Made by a program: the position numbers and the translations under genes. Source: Ignavibacteria bacterium (GTDB lineage: Bacteria; Bacteroidota; Ignavibacteria; Tepidaquicellales; Tepidaquicellaceae). From it: 64,000 nt of DNA. The notes below the pieces were generated by a model, which was not told the DNA's origin, did no database searches, and saw only the letters and a program-made list of their open reading frames with translations. Positions 45,244-53,712 of this stretch are shown one piece after another. Positions within the stretch are counted from its first letter, which is position 1. Each line of letters begins with the position of its first letter. The stretch covers positions 106,855 through 170,854 of the forward strand of contig JABAQZ010000014.1 in assembly GCA_019187405.1 (NCBI GenBank), read 5' to 3'.

Positions 45244-46905
45244 TTACTTGCCGAGAATTCTGTTGTATTCCGAAGCATCTTCTATAAGCTGAACGGCTTT
45301 TTGAAGCTGCGTATCAAAAGGAAAGGCAGCTTCAATCTGTTCGGATTCAGTAATTATCATTTTGTTAATTTCATTTACAATTGCTCTGGTAATTTCTTCT
45401 TTTGAATTTTCAATTTCCGACGTTTCATGAGCTTCAATTTCATCTTCGATTTTTTTCAACGTTCCTGAAATTCCTGAGTTGTAATTTTTTTCGGAAGCAA
45501 GCTCTTCGATTTCTTTCAGCTTCTTTTCGATTTTTGAATCATAACTAAAGCCGTTGTTTTTTATAAAGGATGTAAACTCATCGAAAATTTCATTTCCGGG
45601 GATTACCGTTTTAACACCCGGATTTGACTGAAGATAATGTCGTGCAAATTTGAAAAACATATCCTTTGAAAGCAGACCGGCATAAATTTCACTTTCGGGT
45701 TTTATCTTGACTTCGACATCCGGCTCGATTCCTCCGTATGCTTTTACAATTCTCCCGTTAAGTGTTTTAAAATCAGTCTGGTCATATTTGTTTTTTTCAA
45801 CAAACACACCATATTTATTTTCCTTGAAGTAATCCTTTTCCTGTATCCACCTGCCGGAAGGCGTGTAATAACGTGAACTCGTAATTTTTATCTGTGCATT
45901 TTTATCGAGGTCTTTAATCTGCTGAACGAGACCTTTACCAAAAGATTTTGTTCCTACAATTATTCCTCTGTCAAGATCCTGAATAGCGCCTGATACAATT
46001 TCGGAAGCGGATGCTGTCTTCTCGTTTATTAGCACGGCAATCGGAACAGTTTCCGAAATCATAGGTTCTTCCTTAGAAAAATATTTTTTTTCGGAATCCG
46101 ATCTCTTTCCTTTAGTAATTACAAGCAGGCTGTTTTTTGCAACAAGCTTATTCAAAATTCCCGTAGCCGCATCGAGCAGTCCGCCTCCATTGTCTCTCAA
46201 ATCCAAAATTAAACCTTTAATTTCACCGGATGATTTCAGCTTGTTAATCGCGTTTTCAATTTCGCTTTCTGAAATGTTTGTAAATCTGTCAAGGCGGATG
46301 TAAGCGATCCCTTTTTCTTTCGGTTCGAGAAATCCAGAATAAGATACATTCTTTAAAATTATTTCCTGTCTTGTGAGAATAAAATCCAACATCTCTCCGT
46401 CACGATCAATCTTCAGCTTAACTTCCGTCCCAACCGGACCTCTGACAAGTCCTTTCATTGTTTCGGCTTTTCTGCTGTTGATGTTGTTTCCGTCAATTTC
46501 AATGATTTTGTCGCCGACTCTCAATCCTTTTTTTTGAGCTTCGTATCCGTTCATTATTTCAGTTATGACAATAACGCTGTCGCGGTAAGTGATTGTTACG
46601 CCTATTCCTCCGTACTTGCCAGAAGTAATAAGATCAATCTGATCTCTGCTGTTTTCGTCAATGAAGTTAGTATATGGATCGAGTGTCGAAAGCATACCTT
46701 CGATTCCGGCAGTCATAAATTTGTCAGCATCAATTTCATCCACATAATTAAGCGCGATTTCTTTATAAACCTGCCCAAAGAGCTCCATGTTTCTGTTGAT
46801 CTTTTCATAAATATCGTCATTTCCCGAATAAGAAAGACCGAGATAAGATATTATCAAGAATAAGATTAAGAAAACGGATACATTTTTTATTTTAAACTTG
46901 TTCAT
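45244..46905 (-). CDS. S41 carboxy-terminal processing protease
   Basis: 553 residues with an N-terminal signal/anchor (VSVFLILFLIISYLGLSYSG). YVDEIDADKFMTAGIEGMLSTLDPYTNFID precedes a PDZ domain near 90-165. The catalytic site has Ser near 302 in NEKTASASEIVSGAIQD and Lys in GTKSFGKGLVQQI, the Ser-Lys dyad of Ctp proteases. A C-terminal helical extension of about 130 residues follows and is Glu/Lys-rich. It probably processes periplasmic or outer-membrane proteins. It lies 20 bp downstream of tmk and just before purK. Confidence 0.93.
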   Translation of the reverse strand: MNKFKIKNVSVFLILFLIISYLGLSYSGNDDIYEKINRNMELFGQVYKEIALNYVDEIDADKFMTAGIEGMLSTLDPYTNFIDENSRDQIDLITSGKYGGIGVTITYRDSVIVITEIMNGYEAQKKGLRVGDKIIEIDGNNINSRKAETMKGLVRGPVGTEVKLKIDRDGEMLDFILTRQEIILKNVSYSGFLEPKEKGIAYIRLDRFTNISESEIENAINKLKSSGEIKGLILDLRDNGGGLLDAATGILNKLVAKNSLLVITKGKRSDSEKKYFSKEEPMISETVPIAVLINEKTASASEIVSGAIQDLDRGIIVGTKSFGKGLVQQIKDLDKNAQIKITSSRYYTPSGRWIQEKDYFKENKYGVFVEKNKYDQTDFKTLNGRIVKAYGGIEPDVEVKIKPESEIYAGLLSKDMFFKFARHYLQSNPGVKTVIPGNEIFDEFTSFIKNNGFSYDSKIEKKLKEIEELASEKNYNSGISGTLKKIEDEIEAHETSEIENSKEEITRAIVNEINKMIITESEQIEAAFPFDTQLQKAVQLIEDASEYNRILGK

Positions 46906-46925
46906 ATATAATAATTATTGTTTTT

Positions 46926-47537
46926 TTATTTTAACCGCGATAATGACTGAATAATTTCTTTGTGAATTTCGATTACGGATTTGTTTCCGTCGATTACTGT
47001 AAATCTTTTTTTATTTTTTTCTGATATTTCAAGATAACCCTTTATTACTTTTCTGTAGTATGAAATTTTTTTCTGTTCGATTCTGTCGCTGCTTTTACCC
47101 ATCAGCTTTTTTCTTCGTAAGCTTTCTTCAATACTGATATGGATTAAAAAAGTTTTATCCGGCATTAGCCCTTGTGCGGCTGTTTTGTTAATGCTGTTGA
47201 TTATTTTCAGATCGATGCCACCGCCGTAACCCTGATATGCCGTCGAAGAATCAAAAAACCTATCGCAAAGAACAATGTAGCTTCTTTTCAGGTACGGAAG
47301 TATTACTTCATTGACCAATTGGCTTCTCGAAGATGAGAAAAGCATAAACTCCGTCAGAAAACTCATATTGAGATGCTCCCGGTCGAGAATTATATCTCTG
47401 ATTTTTTCTGAAATCATCGTACCGCCGGGTTCGCGTACAGTGATTACCTTTTTTTTTCTTTTCTTATAATAATTTTCAAGCAGCTTGATCTGAGTAGATT
47501 TACCGCTTAAATCAATTCCCTCAAAAGTAATAAACAT
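46926..47537 (-). CDS. tmk: Thymidylate kinase
   Basis: 203 residues from the ATG at 47537, where the family N-terminus MFITFEGIDLSGKSTQ begins; an ATG at 47576 would add an unlikely 13-residue leader. P-loop GIDLSGKST, then REPGGTMISEKIRDI with the DRX-type Arg, and DRFFDSSTAYQGYGGG. It phosphorylates dTMP to dTDP. The lid RRKKLMGKSSDRIEQ carries basic residues. It heads the run tmk-S41-purK on the minus strand. Confidence 0.95.
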   Translation of the reverse strand: MFITFEGIDLSGKSTQIKLLENYYKKRKKKVITVREPGGTMISEKIRDIILDREHLNMSFLTEFMLFSSSRSQLVNEVILPYLKRSYIVLCDRFFDSSTAYQGYGGGIDLKIINSINKTAAQGLMPDKTFLIHISIEESLRRKKLMGKSSDRIEQKKISYYRKVIKGYLEISEKNKKRFTVIDGNKSVIEIHKEIIQSLSRLK

Positions 47538-47576
47538 AATTGACGATAAATTAAATATTATACCTGCGCAATACAA

Positions 47577-47930
47577 TTTAATAATTTACAGCATTCTTAT
47601 CTTCTTACTTAAGTAAATTTTATAATTTAATTAATATTTGAATTCGGATAATTGTTAAATCTGTTTGAGAAAAATGGTCTCAAAAGTTAATATAAAAATT
47701 AATTCTATTCATTAAACGGAATTAAAAATCTTAGAGAATGTAAGTATTTGAATTTAATTTTTTGATTAATTATGTTTCAAAGAGATTTATTTTATTAAAG
47801 GATATTCTCTAAAAAATATTTTATTTATAAAATGTAGAATTCAGAAAACTCGAGGAAATAATATTTCACTTTTTCAGTTAATATATTCTTAAAAAAATAA
47901 AAGTTTACTTTTAAGAAAAAAGCTTAAATC
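47577..47930. other. AT-rich intergenic region between divergent genes
   Basis: 354 bp separating tmk (-) and the adenine methyltransferase (+). It is almost entirely A/T with many poly-A/T runs. It must contain two divergent promoters. I see no gene, repeat or hairpin of note. Confidence 0.5.
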
Positions 47931-49058
47931 TTGGACCAGAAACATTTAAATTTTAAAGACAAAATAAATTTGGGAAGTTTTTATACGCCTAAATGGATAG
48001 TTGATATCGTCTATGGATTCTTAAGGAAAAATATAGTTGATATTAACGAGTATTTTATTCTTGATACTTCCTGCGGATATGGAGGTTTTTTGTGCGGTGA
48101 AAAAGCAATAGGCGCTGACATTGATAGTGAGGCGATAATTGCCGCAAAAAAATGTTTTCCCGGAAATAAATATTTCGAGCATAACAGTTTGCTCAATATT
48201 TCAAGATCACAATATAATTTAAACTTGAATGATAAGATTATAATAGTAGGTAATCCTCCATATAATGACACGACATCTATTATAAGAAATAAAATTAAAA
48301 AGGAAAAATTTCCAAGAGATAGCGATGTTACTTCAAGAGATTTAGGAATTTCTTTTTTATTATCTTATAATAAACTTCAGGCTGATTATGTTTGCATATT
48401 ACATCCGTTATCTTACTTAATCAAAAAAACCAATTTTGAAAGTCTCAGGAATTTCAAAAATAATTATATATTAAAAGACAGTATGATCATTAGTTCCGGA
48501 GTGTTTTCCGAAACTTCAAAATCTACTTCTTTCCCGATGGTTGTTGCATTTTATGAGAAGAGTTTAAGCGGAATGGATTATAATTATATTTGTAATTACA
48601 AGTTTAGTACTTACGAAGGCAAATCTTTTATTTTAAAAGATTTTGATAAAATTGGCAATTATATTTCTAAATATCCAAATCATAAGTCAATAAAAACTGA
48701 AGATACCATTGCATATTTCTGGACAATGAGAGATATTAATGCTTTAAAAAGAACAAAAACATTTGTTTTAAAAGAAACATATAATACAATCAGAGTTACA
48801 AAAAATTTATTCCCGTATTATTGTTATGCAGATATTTTTAAAGAAAATATATCACATATACCATATTATTTTGGTAATAGCGATATTATGATTAACAATA
48901 AATCCTTTGTTGAAATACAAGACTTGTTTATAAATAAATGTCTTGTGAAATATCCAAATCTGAAAAATAAATATTCATTAAATAATGAAATTAAACATGA
49001 TGAAGAAATAATAAGTAAATATTTTAAATCTTTATTAGGCAAACATTATGTGTATTAA
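47931..49058 (+). CDS. Adenine-specific DNA methyltransferase (gamma-class), apparently solitary
   Basis: 375 residues from a TTG start. LGSFYTPKWIVDIVYGFL near residue 14, then SAM motif I FILDTSCGYGGFLCG near 43, acidic motif II (GADIDSEAI) and catalytic motif IV VGNPPYNDT near 107. The order SAM-binding then catalytic, plus NPPY, is the gamma class of N6-adenine methyltransferases. Composition is markedly A/T-rich with many Lys, Ile and Asn codons, suggesting recent transfer. No nuclease gene is intact next to it; downstream 49048-49177 looks like remnants of one. Confidence 0.85.
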   Translation: MDQKHLNFKDKINLGSFYTPKWIVDIVYGFLRKNIVDINEYFILDTSCGYGGFLCGEKAIGADIDSEAIIAAKKCFPGNKYFEHNSLLNISRSQYNLNLNDKIIIVGNPPYNDTTSIIRNKIKKEKFPRDSDVTSRDLGISFLLSYNKLQADYVCILHPLSYLIKKTNFESLRNFKNNYILKDSMIISSGVFSETSKSTSFPMVVAFYEKSLSGMDYNYICNYKFSTYEGKSFILKDFDKIGNYISKYPNHKSIKTEDTIAYFWTMRDINALKRTKTFVLKETYNTIRVTKNLFPYYCYADIFKENISHIPYYFGNSDIMINNKSFVEIQDLFINKCLVKYPNLKNKYSLNNEIKHDEEIISKYFKSLLGKHYVY

Positions 49059-49177
49059 TGAAATTGACGAAGCAATAAAGAATTAAAAATTGCAATACCT
49101 TTAACACAAGCAAAAAAAATCCAGTATTAAAATCCGAAAAAGATTCATTCGACAATCTAAAACAACAACTATTTTAA
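49048..49177 (+). pseudogene. Possible remnant of a restriction enzyme gene
   Basis: An ATG at 49048 overlaps the methyltransferase stop and encodes MCINEIDEAIKN before a stop at 49084. A shifted frame from 49079 then runs for 32 codons and ends SEKDSFDNLKQQLF at 49177. The overlapping start is the arrangement expected for a coupled nuclease gene, and the end looks like a helical protein C-terminus. I read this as the two ends of a gene that has lost its middle. The pieces are too short for any family assignment. Confidence 0.3.
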
Positions 49178-49185
49178 CTTATAAT

Positions 49186-49929
49186 TTACCTCAGCATAAA
49201 AGATAATGCTCCAGCCCGATTGATCATTGAATTAAGTTCACTTAGCGGAATCTGCACTCTCTGAATTCCCATCACATAAGGACCAACTTGGTAAGGATTG
49301 AATATAATTTCAAGACTGTCTTTATTAACAACCCAGTTGGAGAAATTCTTTTCATCCGGCGATGCGCCAGAAATTATCATATCTTTAATGTTCGAATATC
49401 CTTCTCTGTCAGCTGCTGCGGTAAGCTGCTTTATGCAATATGAAGAAATGAAATTCAGATAATCTGATTCCGGTTTAAACAAACTTGAAATTGTCAACGG
49501 TCCGTCGCCGTTACCGGAAAAATTGTAAGTCAACAATGCTGTATTCGGATGAGCCATTTGAACCAGATAAGTAAACACCGTCACTTCGGAGCACAGCAGA
49601 CTTCCGTTTGTAATCCATGCAGTACTTGAAATATCGAGAGAGCTGCCTTGACCATCAAGACTTTTCTGCGGCAGATCCGAAACCTGTTGTTCAAAATTTT
49701 TTATGATGGAAGAAACAGCTGTATCGAAAAAGTTATTTATATCTCCGGCAATTCCTCTTACTCCCATCAAAGCATCCGGTCCGAAATTAACTTGCGGATA
49801 AGATGCCTTAATAGAGTAATTTAAATGAGTGTTGTTAAATTCCATTGACTTTAAATTCACATTCATTTCCTGCCCCAAAAGACATGTAGAAAATGGAATG
49901 AACAGAAAAAAATATTTAAGCAGTTTCAT
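49186..49929 (-). CDS. Secreted DUF4163/DUF3298 protein
   Basis: 247 residues with a signal peptide ending CLLGQ. The middle has DUF4163-like strands (LNYSIKASYPQV) and the end KDSLEIIFNPYQVGPYVMGIQRVQIPLSEL is the DUF3298 signature seen in RsiV-like and other periplasmic proteins. In RsiV this fold binds lysozyme, but many members have no known ligand. It stands alone. Confidence 0.8.
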   Translation of the reverse strand: MKLLKYFFLFIPFSTCLLGQEMNVNLKSMEFNNTHLNYSIKASYPQVNFGPDALMGVRGIAGDINNFFDTAVSSIIKNFEQQVSDLPQKSLDGQGSSLDISSTAWITNGSLLCSEVTVFTYLVQMAHPNTALLTYNFSGNGDGPLTISSLFKPESDYLNFISSYCIKQLTAAADREGYSNIKDMIISGASPDEKNFSNWVVNKDSLEIIFNPYQVGPYVMGIQRVQIPLSELNSMINRAGALSFMLR

Positions 49930-50103
49930 CGGAATTAAATTTAGATTAATAAATTTTTTGGGAAAATAATGAACTGAAAAAGAAAGATTAATGAAGAAAT
50001 TAAATTAAACGGTAATTGCATTAATAATTATATTAGAATTTTTGTAAACTAAAAATAAGGCATAATTATTTTTAAGCATTTTAATTAACTTTGCACACTT
50101 CAG

Positions 50104-51327
50104 ATGATTAGCAGAGAAAAGAAAAACATTACGGCAATAATTATTGTAGCAGCGCTGGGATATTTTGTTGATGTTTATGATCTTATTCTTTTTAGTGTTG
50201 TAAGAAAACCTTCGCTAACTTCGCTCGGTATCACTGGCGATGCACAGCTTTCGATTGGAGTTCAGCTGTTAAACTGGCAGATGACCGGTATGTTAATAGG
50301 CGGAATTTTGTGGGGGATACTCGGTGATAAGAAAGGAAGAATATCAGTGTTGTTTGGTTCGATTTTTTTATATTCCACAGCCAACATTTTAAACGGATTT
50401 GTAACTGATATTCCGATTTATTCTCTTCTTCGGTTCATTGCAGGTGTCGGACTTGCGGGCGAGCTCGGTGCAGGAATAACGCTTGTAAGCGAAGTCATGT
50501 CAAAAGAGTCCAGAGGATGGGGAACGACAATAATCGCAACAGTAGGCGTATTTGGCGCAGTTGTTGCCGCATTGATTGCAAATAAATTCGACTGGAGAAT
50601 TTCATACTTCATCGGCGGCGGAATGGGAATAATTCTTCTAATAATGAGAATTGGCGTTTATGAGTCTGGTATGTATAAAAACATTAAAGATTCTGATGTA
50701 TCAAAAGGAAATTTTCTCATGCTGTTTACTGACAAATCAAGATTTTATAAATTTCTCAAATGCATATTAATTGGATTGCCGACATGGTTTGTCATGGGAG
50801 TGCTGATTACTTTTTCGGATAAGTTTGGCGAAGCGCTGGGAGTGAAAGGGCAGATCAATCCGGCTAATTCAATTATGTTTGCTTACATTGGAATTGTCAT
50901 AGGAGATTTTGCCAGCGGATTTATGAGTCAGCTGATGAAATCCAGAAAAAAAGTAATCCTGATCTTCATTACTCTCAACGTGATTTTCATGTTCCTGTAT
51001 CTCTTTGTCAACAGCTTCGGAACGGAATATTTTTACTTTCTTTGCGCAATGCTCGGCTTCTCAAACGGATTCTGGGCTGTCTTTGTGACTAACGCTTCAG
51101 AGCAGTTTGGAACAAATTTTCGCGCAACCGTAACAACTTCAGTTCCGAATATCATAAGAGGATCTACAGTTCCGCTGACACTTTCTTTTCAATTCATAAG
51201 CGGATTTACGGGAATAATTTATTCTGCGGCAATTGTCGCAGTTATTGACCTCGCCATTGCATACTATGCAGCCATGAAATCAGAAGAGACATTCGGGAAG
51301 GATCTCGATTATGTGGAAATCACTTAA
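50104..51327 (+). CDS. MFS transporter
   Basis: 407 residues, twelve predicted TM helices. GILWGILGDKKGRISVLFGS near residue 64 is the conserved loop between helices 2 and 3 of the sugar/metabolite:H+ group, and GLAGELGAGITLVSEVMSKESRGWG near 117-140 is the helix 4-5 motif. The substrate is unknown; sequence style recalls the carboxylate or sugar transporter subfamilies. Its last 46 codons lie in the left 378-bp direct repeat and reappear as a fragment at 52471-52611. Confidence 0.9.
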   Translation: MISREKKNITAIIIVAALGYFVDVYDLILFSVVRKPSLTSLGITGDAQLSIGVQLLNWQMTGMLIGGILWGILGDKKGRISVLFGSIFLYSTANILNGFVTDIPIYSLLRFIAGVGLAGELGAGITLVSEVMSKESRGWGTTIIATVGVFGAVVAALIANKFDWRISYFIGGGMGIILLIMRIGVYESGMYKNIKDSDVSKGNFLMLFTDKSRFYKFLKCILIGLPTWFVMGVLITFSDKFGEALGVKGQINPANSIMFAYIGIVIGDFASGFMSQLMKSRKKVILIFITLNVIFMFLYLFVNSFGTEYFYFLCAMLGFSNGFWAVFVTNASEQFGTNFRATVTTSVPNIIRGSTVPLTLSFQFISGFTGIIYSAAIVAVIDLAIAYYAAMKSEETFGKDLDYVEIT

Positions 51328-51564
51328 GTAATTATCAATTAACAATTTTCAATTATCAATTTTAATTTTCTTAAAGCTGTGCATGGTAAGTTGATAATAA
51401 TGATTATTCAATTGCTTCTAAAATGGACTGTGCATCTACTCTGTGTCCTCCGTCAAATCTTAATTCTCTGAATTCTATATTGTTATCCAAAAGCAGATTC
51501 CTGCTTTCAGAAAATTTTTCTTCAGTTACTGCTTCGTCTTTGTTCCCGTGAATGTAAATCATTT
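51187..51564. repeat. 378-bp direct repeat, left copy
   Basis: Identical to 52471-52848 at 373 of 378 positions with no gaps (constant offset of 1,284). Differences are at 51195, 51386, 51428, 51475 and 51545. It holds the 3' end of the MFS gene, the spacer after it with four heptamer units (51335-51362), and the 3' end of the esterase gene in reverse. Left copy and right copy bound the toxin-antitoxin pair. Confidence 0.95.
51404..51564 (-). pseudogene. 3' fragment of the esterase gene
   Basis: On the minus strand this encodes the last 53 residues of the esterase at 52688-53332, including GNKDEAVTEE and FDGGHRVDAQ, up to the same stop. The homology ends abruptly at 51564, the left-repeat border, so the first three-quarters are missing. 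It differs from the intact gene by one replacement (Lys to Glu) and two silent changes. Confidence 0.85.
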
Positions 51565-51927
51565 TCAATGATAAATATTTATAGAGTCGTTTATAAAAGT
51601 TCAGACTTTTTTCGTTTTAGTCTATTGATATTTTATTTGTCAGGTAATGAATTTAAATATTCTGTTTTTCATTTCAGTTTTTTTAAACAAATCCTTAATT
51701 AATACGAATTAGTTTATTATCTGCTAAGCCAAATATAGTAATGTTAAACATAATTTCGTATTTTGGTCTTGCAGTCAAAAGGGATAACTAATAAAATTTA
51801 ATATCTTAATCCGGCAATTTATTCTATTTAATTTTTGAAATGAAATCTTTATTACCGAATTGCGAAATTTATTTTATACTGTTAATTTCCAAAGAATTAA
51901 TAAAATTTATAAAAACAAAATATAATC

Positions 51928-52137
51928 ATGACTCAGTTACTTGAAAAAGCCATTAAAAAAATTTCAAGATTGCCCGAAAAAGAACAGGATGAAATTGCAG
52001 AAATGATATTGTCGGAAATTGAGGATGAAAAGTTATGGAGTGAAAGATTTAAAAGTAGTCAGCAAGAACTTTCAAAACTGGCAGATGAAGCCATAACAGA
52101 ATTTAAAATCAATAAGACAAAATCCATGGATTTGTAA
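51928..52137 (+). CDS. Antitoxin of a type II toxin-antitoxin system
   Basis: 69 residues, acidic, helical. It begins MTQLLEKAIKKISRLPEKEQDEIAEMILSE, the helical dimerisation pattern of RelB/ParD-like antitoxins often annotated as addiction-module proteins, and has a less ordered C-terminal part (SKLADEAITEFKINKT) that would wrap the toxin. Its stop shares one base with the toxin start (TAATG). Such antitoxins usually repress their own promoter. The pair lies inside the 906-bp unique segment between the direct repeats. Confidence 0.85.
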   Translation: MTQLLEKAIKKISRLPEKEQDEIAEMILSEIEDEKLWSERFKSSQQELSKLADEAITEFKINKTKSMDL

Positions 52138-52406
52138 TGGAATCGAGAACTACCGAGAGATTCCGGAAGTGTTTTCAAAATCTACCTAAAAAAATAAAAA
52201 ATCAAGCAAGAGCGGTTTTTAAAGTTTGGGAAACCAAGCCAGATCAAAAAAGCTTAAAGTTTAAGAAGATACACTCAAAAGAAAACATTTATTCAATCAG
52301 GATAGGATTAAACTGGAGAGCAGTTGGCGTAAAAAACGATGAACAGATGATTTGGTTCTGGATTGGTTCACACAGTGATTATAATAATTTAATCAAAAGA
52401 CTGTGA
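52137..52406 (+). CDS. RelE/ParE superfamily toxin
   Basis: 89 residues, basic. Typical elements: RFRKCFQNLPKKIKNQARAVFKVW, then SLKFKKIHSKENIYSIRIGLNWRAVGV, and WFWIGSHSDYNNLIKRL at the end. Members of this superfamily are ribosome-dependent mRNA nucleases (RelE) or gyrase inhibitors (ParE); this subgroup with WFWIGSHxxY is usually annotated simply as RelE/ParE. Which target applies cannot be told. It is coupled to the antitoxin by a one-base overlap. Confidence 0.87.
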   Translation: MESRTTERFRKCFQNLPKKIKNQARAVFKVWETKPDQKSLKFKKIHSKENIYSIRIGLNWRAVGVKNDEQMIWFWIGSHSDYNNLIKRL

Positions 52407-52470
52407 AAATATTTTGCACACTGATTGAGCAATTCGGAATATTTCTTTCTGCAGCATAACAGTAAAATTA

Positions 52471-52611
52471 TTTCAATTAATAAGCGGATTTACGGGAATA
52501 ATTTATTCTGCGGCAATTGTCGCAGTTATTGACCTCGCCATTGCATACTATGCAGCCATGAAATCAGAAGAGACATTCGGGAAGGATCTCGATTATGTGG
52601 AAATCACTTAA
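52471..52611 (+). pseudogene. 3' fragment of the MFS transporter gene
   Basis: Repeats the last 46 codons and the stop of the MFS gene at 50104-51327, without the rest of the gene and without a start. It is part of the right direct repeat. Confidence 0.85.
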
Positions 52612-52848
52612 GTAATTATCAATTAACAATTTTCAATTATCAATTTTAATTTTCTTAAAGCTGTGCATGTTAAGTTGATAATAATGATTATTCAATTGCT
52701 TCTAAAATGGATTGTGCATCTACTCTGTGTCCTCCGTCAAATCTTAATTCTCTGAATTTTATATTGTTATCCAAAAGCAGATTCCTGCTTTCAGAAAATT
52801 TTTCTTCAGTTACTGCTTCGTCTTTGTTTCCGTGAATGTAAATCATTT
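52471..52848. repeat. 378-bp direct repeat, right copy
   Basis: Right member of the repeat pair with 51187-51564. It starts inside what was the MFS gene and ends inside the esterase gene, whose intact copy continues to 53332. The four heptamer units reappear at 52619-52646. Confidence 0.95.
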
Positions 52849-53332
52849 CCGAATGATTCAGTTTCTCTTTGAGCAAATTAAAATCGGCATCTTTCGGAAA
52901 ATCCGATGAGCAGAGTATAAGTTTGCCAAAATGATTCTTACTCTGAACAAACCATCTGACAGCCGTATGAACTCCCTGTGAATATCCGAGAATGTATTTT
53001 TTTATATCATGGGATTTAAATTCACTCATTACTTCCTCATAAACTTTTTCAAGAAAATATACATAATCATTTATTTCATTCTGTCTATCCTCTTTTGTCA
53101 TCCATGACGCTCCAATATTGTTTCTAAAATAAAATTTTGATAATCCTTCGGGAGCAACTATGACTGTGTTTTCATCGTCACTAAAGTCAAACTCTTTTAT
53201 GAAATCCTTTGCAAGCTGAGCATATCCGTGTATGACAAACATTATCTTTTCTATTTCAGAAGTATGACCGGATTTACAGATGTAATAACGAGCGGTTTTT
53301 TCAGTTTTTATTAATTTCTCTTTTGAATTCAT
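52688..53332 (-). CDS. Phospholipase/carboxylesterase-like alpha/beta hydrolase
   Basis: 214 residues. Nucleophile elbow GYSQGVHTAVRW with the Ser near residue 117, an early MFVIHGYAQLAKDF oxyanion region, an acidic residue in HGNKDEAV near 165 and the His in DGGHRVD near 202. This is the YpfH/carboxylesterase-type hydrolase family. There is no signal peptide. Its last quarter lies in the right direct repeat and is duplicated at 51404-51564. Confidence 0.85.
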   Translation of the reverse strand: MNSKEKLIKTEKTARYYICKSGHTSEIEKIMFVIHGYAQLAKDFIKEFDFSDDENTVIVAPEGLSKFYFRNNIGASWMTKEDRQNEINDYVYFLEKVYEEVMSEFKSHDIKKYILGYSQGVHTAVRWFVQSKNHFGKLILCSSDFPKDADFNLLKEKLNHSEMIYIHGNKDEAVTEEKFSESRNLLLDNNIKFRELRFDGGHRVDAQSILEAIE

Positions 53333-53712
53333 CTAATTTTATTTTTTCATTTACTTGCAGTTTTATGGGCAGCAGAGAATTCATTTATCCACAAAAAAAT
53401 ATTTTTTTAAAACAATTTCACGGATATTTAATTAAATGGAAATTTATTAATTATTTATAAATCTTAACCAAAGTGCAGAAGCAAAATATAAAAACTAATC
53501 ATTTTTTTCCTGTTTCATTTTTTCGTTTAATACAAGTTTATTTTATGATTCCTACATTTCATAAAATATTAGTTTTGCATTGATCTAATTATAAATTTAT
53601 ATTTGTCTAAATTTAATCTGCTTAAATAATGAATAAAAAGTTTTTAGAAATGGCAGAGTTAAAATTGAATTAAAATTTATTTATAATAACAGGAATATAA
53701 ATTTAAAAACCA
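53333..53712. other. AT-rich intergenic region upstream of the glycosyltransferase operon
   Basis: 380 bp between divergent genes with only short frames. It must hold the promoters of the esterase and of the glycosyltransferase operon. I see no hairpin or repeat worth naming. Confidence 0.45.

Noticed and set aside
51187..52848. Insertion sequence as the cause of the 378-bp repeats
   Set aside because: No transposase, no short terminal inverted repeats, and the repeat is far longer than a target-site duplication.
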